A stretch of 64,000 nt of DNA. Origin: Chryseobacterium aquifrigidense. Lineage in GTDB: Bacteria; Bacteroidota; Bacteroidia; Flavobacteriales; Weeksellaceae. This document shows, piece after piece, positions 59,262-64,000 of the stretch; the stretch's first letter is position 1; every line of letters starts with the position of its first letter. Location: contig NZ_VFPD01000001.1 of NCBI RefSeq assembly GCF_006716485.1, positions 2,149,910-2,213,909 on the forward strand. The letters are read 5' to 3'. Both the position numbers and the translations under genes were made by a program. The notes under the pieces were generated by a model. That model was given only the letters and a program-made list of their open reading frames with translations. It ran no database searches and was not told the origin of the DNA.

Positions 59262-61765
59262 TAGTTTTTCTGTGCAGATAAAAAGTTAAAAAATAAACGT
59301 GCTGCACCCACATTTCCTGCAGGCAGCTGTCTGAAAAATGCCAACGGTGTGTAAATAAAATTTCCCTTTCCGTATTTGGCATATAAAGTGGATCCCTGAA
59401 GGGGTTCTTCATCTGTATCATGCATTTCAAAAAGCGGTTCATAGGCTGCATCCCATTGAGCAGGGAAATAAGCACCACGCTCCTGCACCCAGCCTTTAAA
59501 ATCATCCGCAGTGATTTTGTTCGGGAAGTTTAGTAATTTATGATTGGGATTCAAAAAGGTAACGGCAGCGTTTTCTTCGGTAACACGCTTATTGGCAATA
59601 CTGAAATTGTACATTCCCAATTTGTCAACGGTGGTATCCTGGTTGGTGTTGTACTGCATCACCAGATTCCCCCCAGCTTTTGCATAAGACCATAAAAAAG
59701 GCATCCAGCGGCCCAGCTTTTTCTCTGTGTTGTTAGCACGAATCCCCAATACGATTGCATCATATTGTGATAGCTTGTTTTGACTACTATTTCCACCGGT
59801 TTCATCTAAGTTGCCAAAAAAGTCTTCGTCTTTCAGAACATCTACCTGAATACCTGCAATGCGCAGAAACTCAGGAATGAAATCACCTGCACCTTCTATG
59901 TACCCGATTTTTTTAATATTCGACTGAATTTCACCTTTCATTACCACTGCCGTTGCCGGCGAAAAATATTGTAAAGAAGGCAAATGCGGATACTGAATTA
60001 ACATCTGCTTTTTATTATAAGTAACGCCGTCTGCAACAAAACTGGCATCCAATGGCAAACGGGAGGAGTGTATTGAGGCAAACTTAGCTTTTGGAATAAC
60101 GTAATCGACGGTAAAGTCTTTTCCTTTAAGTGAATTTACATCAGTGCTGCCTAAGCGTTCTCCATTATACATCAGGTTTAGAACACCTTTATTGTACTGT
60201 TTGTCAGAATTAACTTTAACGTGTAAGCTCACATGTAAATCTTCATTTTCTTTGGCCCAATACAGGGGTTGAGTAAATTTCAGTTCCAGGGCAGGAACAA
60301 TACGCAACGCTTCAACAACATCACCACGTACCGGATCTAATTTCTTGAAAGATAAAGGAAGTTTAACCTGAAACTGTTCTGAACCGATTCTTAAACCAAG
60401 CAAAACATTCAATGGTGATTCCGTCTCGGGCAAACCGATTAAAGTTTCATCCGGAACAGAGAAAGTGGCTGCGTTCACAGGTGGTTTTGCCAACCAGTAA
60501 GGTTCTGTGAGGGCTGCATCTTCAGGAATCTGAATGTCATGCTGAATAGTAATTAAAGAATCTTTTGATAGTTTTCTGTTGAAACTTTCTGATTGATTTA
60601 ACCATTTAACACTTTCTAAAACAACCGGATTGGCAGCTCTTGAAATCAGATTGAGCCTGAAATTATAATGATCCCCGGCAACAGCTTCAGCCTGACTGGT
60701 AACTGCCTCACCCATAAACCCGGCACAGCTTAAAATAATATGGTCAAGCGATTTAATTTTATCTTTTTTCAGGTCTGCATCTTTGAGTGCCAAGACCTTT
60801 TTCCGCAAAGCAAGCAAAGCCGGTAAGCTAAGGTCAGGATTATTAAAATTAAAATCGGAAATAATTTTATCTAAGGATTGGTCTATATCAGCGTTTCCTT
60901 GTGAAGTCCAGGTTTTAACAACTCCATCGAAAAGGGTTGTTTTTGCAGGTTCACCAATAACGTGGGAAAAATATTCAGTTCTGATCCCGGCTACAGACTG
61001 TGTTCCTGCGCCCTGGCTTTTATGCAGACTTCTGCTTAATCCCGCCAGTTCGCCATACCCCATTCCCAATTGGGCATCATACTGTCCAACGGTAACTTTC
61101 AGTTGATTTTCAGCGGTCGTATTGACCCCTCCAAACCTGAAAGTATTCCACAGTACACGTTTTGGCTGCCATGCATTCACATATTTCAGTTGATCCGGGA
61201 AAGCTGTTTTATCACCAGCCAGCTTAAAAGCTTTTTCAGCCACCACAGCCGAAGCCGCATGCTGTCCGTGGCCTGCCGCAGCAGTAGGAGGAAAACGGCA
61301 AATGATAATATCAGGACGGAATTGACGGATTACCCAGACTACATCTGCTGTAATGCTGTCTGCATTCCATTGTTTAAAGGTATCGGTAGTATTTTTAGAG
61401 AACCCGAAATCGATTGCGCGGGTAAAAAACTGTTGAGCGCCGTCTAACTTTCTTGCCTCTAAAAGCTCATGTGTTCTGATTAAACCCAATGCAGCACCCT
61501 GCTCTGTACCTAATAAATTCTGCCCGCCATCTCCTCTGGTTAAAGACAGATAACCCGTTTCTACATTTTGATCGTTGATCAGCCAGGAAAGTAATCCTGT
61601 ATTTTCATCATCAGGATGAGCCGCAAGGTATAAAACTTTAGGCAGATGTTTAAGGGTTTTGAGTTCACGGTAAATTTCAGATGATTTTGAAGGCCGAACC
61701 TGCTGAGCCGAACAAAAAACCGTATAAAAGCTAAGGACACATACAGTAATTACTTTTTTGAACAT
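59261..61765 (-). CDS. PIG-L family deacetylase, large secreted form
   Basis: An 834-residue exported protein (signal peptide ends FCSAQ, residue 20). The zinc-dependent LmbE/PIG-L deacetylase domain occupies about 40-200 with LAAHPDDENTG (His50, Asp52, Asp53), SLTRGDGGQNLLG and the second His segment AAAGHGQHAAS. PIG-L enzymes remove acetyl from N-acetylglucosamine-type sugars. The remaining ~600 residues are beta-rich with NEW3-like and glutamine-amidotransferase-like regions (KIGYIEGAGDFIPEFLRIAG; AIVLGIRANNTEK). It begins an operon with the membrane peptide and SSS symporter. Confidence 0.9.
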   Translation of the reverse strand: MFKKVITVCVLSFYTVFCSAQQVRPSKSSEIYRELKTLKHLPKVLYLAAHPDDENTGLLSWLINDQNVETGYLSLTRGDGGQNLLGTEQGAALGLIRTHELLEARKLDGAQQFFTRAIDFGFSKNTTDTFKQWNADSITADVVWVIRQFRPDIIICRFPPTAAAGHGQHAASAVVAEKAFKLAGDKTAFPDQLKYVNAWQPKRVLWNTFRFGGVNTTAENQLKVTVGQYDAQLGMGYGELAGLSRSLHKSQGAGTQSVAGIRTEYFSHVIGEPAKTTLFDGVVKTWTSQGNADIDQSLDKIISDFNFNNPDLSLPALLALRKKVLALKDADLKKDKIKSLDHIILSCAGFMGEAVTSQAEAVAGDHYNFRLNLISRAANPVVLESVKWLNQSESFNRKLSKDSLITIQHDIQIPEDAALTEPYWLAKPPVNAATFSVPDETLIGLPETESPLNVLLGLRIGSEQFQVKLPLSFKKLDPVRGDVVEALRIVPALELKFTQPLYWAKENEDLHVSLHVKVNSDKQYNKGVLNLMYNGERLGSTDVNSLKGKDFTVDYVIPKAKFASIHSSRLPLDASFVADGVTYNKKQMLIQYPHLPSLQYFSPATAVVMKGEIQSNIKKIGYIEGAGDFIPEFLRIAGIQVDVLKDEDFFGNLDETGGNSSQNKLSQYDAIVLGIRANNTEKKLGRWMPFLWSYAKAGGNLVMQYNTNQDTTVDKLGMYNFSIANKRVTEENAAVTFLNPNHKLLNFPNKITADDFKGWVQERGAYFPAQWDAAYEPLFEMHDTDEEPLQGSTLYAKYGKGNFIYTPLAFFRQLPAGNVGAARLFFNFLSAQKN

Positions 61766-61784
61766 ATGAATTTGCTTTGCGGGG

Positions 61785-61813
61785 CAAATATAAGTAAATC
61801 ATCTTTCTTTCAA
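61785..61813 (-). promoter_or_regulatory. -33/-7 promoter of the PIG-L operon
   Basis: Minus-strand TTG (61811-61813), 18-base spacer, then TATATTTG (61785-61792). It fits the Bacteroidota consensus fully and lies 20 bases before the PIG-L start. Confidence 0.65.
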
Positions 61814-62152
61814 CATTAAAAGAAAAACAACCTATAAATTTCAAACATTATATTAAATTTTTCTAAAAATAGCGCTATAAATATAAAAAAGACCAATACA
61901 AAGCTCATCAATAATTCCACTTTATTGCAAGTGGGCTTCCATATATAGTCAACAGATTCAAAAATGAAAACTTTGCGTCATAAAAATCATCGTATCTTTT
62001 TCAATCAAAGGAGGTGATATAGAGAAAAGCAGAGAATTTGACATCAATAGTTTTAAACCCACATTCAATACTTAAATCAAACAGAATATTACCAATTAAT
62101 TAATTTTTCACAATTACAAAGGTCTTTTATTTTATTTTCCATAAAAAAAAGC
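61814..62152. other. Gene-free region with an anti-anti-SD-like sequence
   Basis: The gap between two divergent genes. It contains AAAGGAGGTGAT (62007-62018), fully complementary to the 3' end of bacterial 16S rRNA, but no start codon follows at a suitable distance. An ACTTTGCGTC fragment near 61969 resembles one end of the repeat at 63600-64000. Nothing else is seen. Confidence 0.5.
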
Positions 62153-62160
62153 TATATTTG
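62153..62160 (+). promoter_or_regulatory. -7 box of the surface-protein gene at 62186
   Basis: TATATTTG, an exact TAnnTTTG match, ends 25 bases before the start codon. The leader would be about 20 bases. Confidence 0.55.
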
Positions 62161-62185
62161 AACTTACACAAAATCACACTTTTAT

Positions 62186-63403
62186 ATGAAAACAAAATTT
62201 ACACAACTCTGTGCAGTTCTTATTTCTGCATTCTCATTTGCCCAAGTAGGGTTCAACACCACTTCACCTAAAACAACGGTGGATGTATCTGCAAAAAGAG
62301 ATACTTCAGGACTGATTACGGATAACACACAAACATACGGACTACAGGCTCCGAGGCTTACAAGAGCAGAGCTTACAGCCAATACAGCTACGTATGGCAG
62401 CAATCAGACCGGAGCATTAGTTTATATTACGGATGTTACCGGTGGAGATACTGCAGGACAACGTATTAATGTTACTGCTATGGGCTATTATTATTTTGAT
62501 GGAACAGTATGGCAAAGACTTACACAGGCAACCAATGCTGTGGCTCCGGCAATTTCCGCATTACAATGTACTACAGCTTACTTAAATCCTTCTACTTATA
62601 CTCCCGGTATTCCGTACACCGGAAACCTGAGAGTTACTTACAGTGGCGGAAACGGAGGTTCCTATAATTCAGGAACTCCTTTTACAGTAAACGGATTAAC
62701 CTTCCAGCTAAGACCGGGAACTTTAGAGTTTGGTGATGGCGAACTGGTATTCTCCGTGAGTGGAACTCCTGCCACCGGTAATGATATGGCTGTTCCGATG
62801 ACCAGCGCTACAGTTTCTTTCTTAACTGCAGCACAAAACTGTACTGCTACAGTAGGAAATAGCAGCCGTGCAGACATTGCGCCTGTTGCTGTAATGGGAT
62901 ACCCTACCCTAACCACCGATGGCAACGGGAAACAGGCCTATACTTTGCCTCTTGCGACCCCGGATGGTAAGTATTCGATCAGGGTAATATTTGATACCAC
63001 AAGTGGTACAACCGCTGCAGTTCCTAATGTACAATTATTTAATAATACTGGTGCTACCGTTAATCTATACTGGAATTATAATACCGAATATGGTGGTTAT
63101 ATTGGCTCTGCGGTAACCACCAACAATATTACTTCAGGAGTATGGGGTGGTATGGCAGACTCATCTGCCACCTGGTTTCCTCAAGGTACAGGGGCAGTTG
63201 GAAGTGCCTACTGGGGGAATATAGGGATTATAGATGGAGCCGGCGGCGGACCTGAGCACAGAAGATATACCTGGATAGACAGTAATCCTTCTTCAAAAAC
63301 CGCTTATACCGCAACCATTATGGTAGGAGCACCCACTACAGGCAGTGCCCAGCCCAACCTTTCTAAAATATTCATCAAGATAGAGCAGGTAAAAGCTCAA
63401 TAA
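62186..63403 (+). CDS. Secreted surface protein sharing its N-terminal cassette with 28762-30186
   Basis: A 405-residue exported protein. After the signal peptide (ending FSFAQ) it has VGFNTTSPKTTVDVSAKRD, PRLTRAELTAN and AMGYYYFDGTVWQRL, matching the cassette of the protein at 28762. Residues 120-230 are a Thr/Gly-rich beta region (NPSTYTPGIPYTGNLRVTYS, then GNLRVTYSGGNGG). The C-terminal ~170 residues (KYSIRVIFDTTSG to FIKIEQVKAQ) form another beta domain. There is no T9SS sorting signal at the end. A surface or fibre role is inferred from the cassette. Own promoter and terminator flank it. Confidence 0.82.
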   Translation: MKTKFTQLCAVLISAFSFAQVGFNTTSPKTTVDVSAKRDTSGLITDNTQTYGLQAPRLTRAELTANTATYGSNQTGALVYITDVTGGDTAGQRINVTAMGYYYFDGTVWQRLTQATNAVAPAISALQCTTAYLNPSTYTPGIPYTGNLRVTYSGGNGGSYNSGTPFTVNGLTFQLRPGTLEFGDGELVFSVSGTPATGNDMAVPMTSATVSFLTAAQNCTATVGNSSRADIAPVAVMGYPTLTTDGNGKQAYTLPLATPDGKYSIRVIFDTTSGTTAAVPNVQLFNNTGATVNLYWNYNTEYGGYIGSAVTTNNITSGVWGGMADSSATWFPQGTGAVGSAYWGNIGIIDGAGGGPEHRRYTWIDSNPSSKTAYTATIMVGAPTTGSAQPNLSKIFIKIEQVKAQ

Positions 63404-63407
63404 TATA

Positions 63408-63433
63408 ATGCCCCTTTTTGAGGGGCATTTTTA
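63408..63433 (+). terminator. Intrinsic terminator of the surface-protein gene
   Basis: An 8-bp perfect stem (ATGCCCCT/AGGGGCAT) with a five-base loop and a T-tract, five bases past the stop. Confidence 0.88.
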
Positions 63434-64000
63434 TTTATCTACGAAGTTTACAGTACATTTATCTATGTAAAATCATAAGGGATGTTTGCATCAATTGCTC
63501 TCTGAAGTCTCTTTACTTCGGGATAAGTCTAAATGCAATAATCTTACTTACTAGCTCAAAGGCTTAGGGGAATCATATTTGAAGTTATTTCTGAATTAAA
63601 AAAATAAACGCAAAGATCATTTATAATACCGTTTAATTTAAGTGGGCAAAGCAATGCGACTTTGTCGCTGATGAAGCGGCACGACTATCCATATGCTTCA
63701 GCGAAGCAACGAAGTTGATTCTTTCCTTTGCTCCCTTACAATCAACAGTTAAAAAAATAAAATCTTTGCGTCTGAAAAACATATCATCAGTTTGTATTTT
63801 AAATTATTCCTGATTAAAAAGATGAACGCAAAGTTTCTATTTATAAGTCCATTTTATGTAAACAGGCAAAGCAATGCAACTTTGTCACTGATGAAGCGGC
63901 ACGCCTATCCATATGCTTCAGCGAAGCAACGAAGTTGATTCTTTCCTTTGCTCCCTTACAATCAACAGTTAAAAAAATAAAATCTTTGCGTCTGAAAAAC
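63434..64000. repeat. Gene-free region with a 220-bp-spaced structured repeat
   Basis: Two copies of a ~180-bp element lie at about 63601-63780 and 63821-64000; the second ends at the window edge. From GGCAAAGCAATG (63645 and 63865) on, the copies run with exact 220-base spacing and few changes. Each is bounded by CGCAAAG and CTTTGCG (63609-63615 and 63764-63770 in copy 1) in inverted orientation, and contains internal inverted segments (GATGAAGC against GCTTCAGC). No protein is encoded. The remainder (63434-63600) shows nothing. Confidence 0.75.

Overview
The window looks like chromosomal DNA of a Chryseobacterium-type member of the Flavobacteriia (Bacteroidota). The evidence is AT-rich DNA, many lipoboxes and signal peptides, a type IX secretion sorting domain, almost no Shine-Dalgarno sites, promoters that fit the Bacteroidota TAnnTTTG -7 box, and typical family members (DUF2490, DUF2911, DUF1569, thioester-less alpha-2-macroglobulin, four-helix-bundle S23 protein). 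No insertion sequence, prophage, CRISPR array or rRNA gene is visible. One tRNA-Arg(ACG) is present.

Layout. 1-6.9 kb: the start of a CPA1 Na+/H+ antiporter, a bestrophin channel, DUF2490 and DUF1398 proteins, a four-gene operon (108-aa protein, 7-TM protein, NarL-type kinase and regulator) and a T9SS cargo protein. 7-9.8 kb: a six-gene operon of small VOC, SRPBCC and DUF1569 proteins. 10-13.7 kb: an export operon (TolC, HlyD lipoprotein, ABC-2 permease, no ATPase). 13.7-14.3 kb: a cluster of short palindromic repeats. 14.4-21 kb: two protease inhibitors side by side, ecotin and a 1981-aa alpha-2-macroglobulin. 21-27.8 kb: UbiA-like protein, recF, a four-helix-bundle gene bracketed by inverted repeats, DUF721, a GG-leader peptide, a Gcr-type membrane protein, mtgA and a metal or cobalamin binding lipoprotein. 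27.9-33.1 kb: tRNA-Arg, a trimeric-fibre-like surface protein, two small HTH proteins and a membrane-anchored TPR-AraC regulator.

33.8-46.1 kb is the most interesting region. A LuxR/FimZ-type two-component pair lies beside a multi-domain secreted protein, a 934-aa beta-barrel protein, a PapD-like periplasmic chaperone and seven tandem copies of a ~181-aa secreted beta-sandwich protein. Five copies encode mature proteins that differ by one residue at most, and exactly those five share a promoter with an inverted repeat and a third half-site. I read this as a candidate chaperone/barrel-dependent surface fibre system. The parts are visible in the sequence; the pathway is inference.

46.5-56 kb: alpha/beta hydrolase, MarR regulator, and a six-gene phosphorelay operon (two hybrid kinases, CheR, CheB, two single-domain receivers). 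56-61.8 kb: an amphipathic helical protein, DUF2911, and an operon of PIG-L deacetylase, a 34-aa membrane peptide and an SSS symporter joined by overlapping start/stop codons. 62.2-64 kb: a second surface protein sharing its N-terminal cassette with the one at 28.8 kb, then two copies of a 220-bp-spaced repeat that runs to the window edge.
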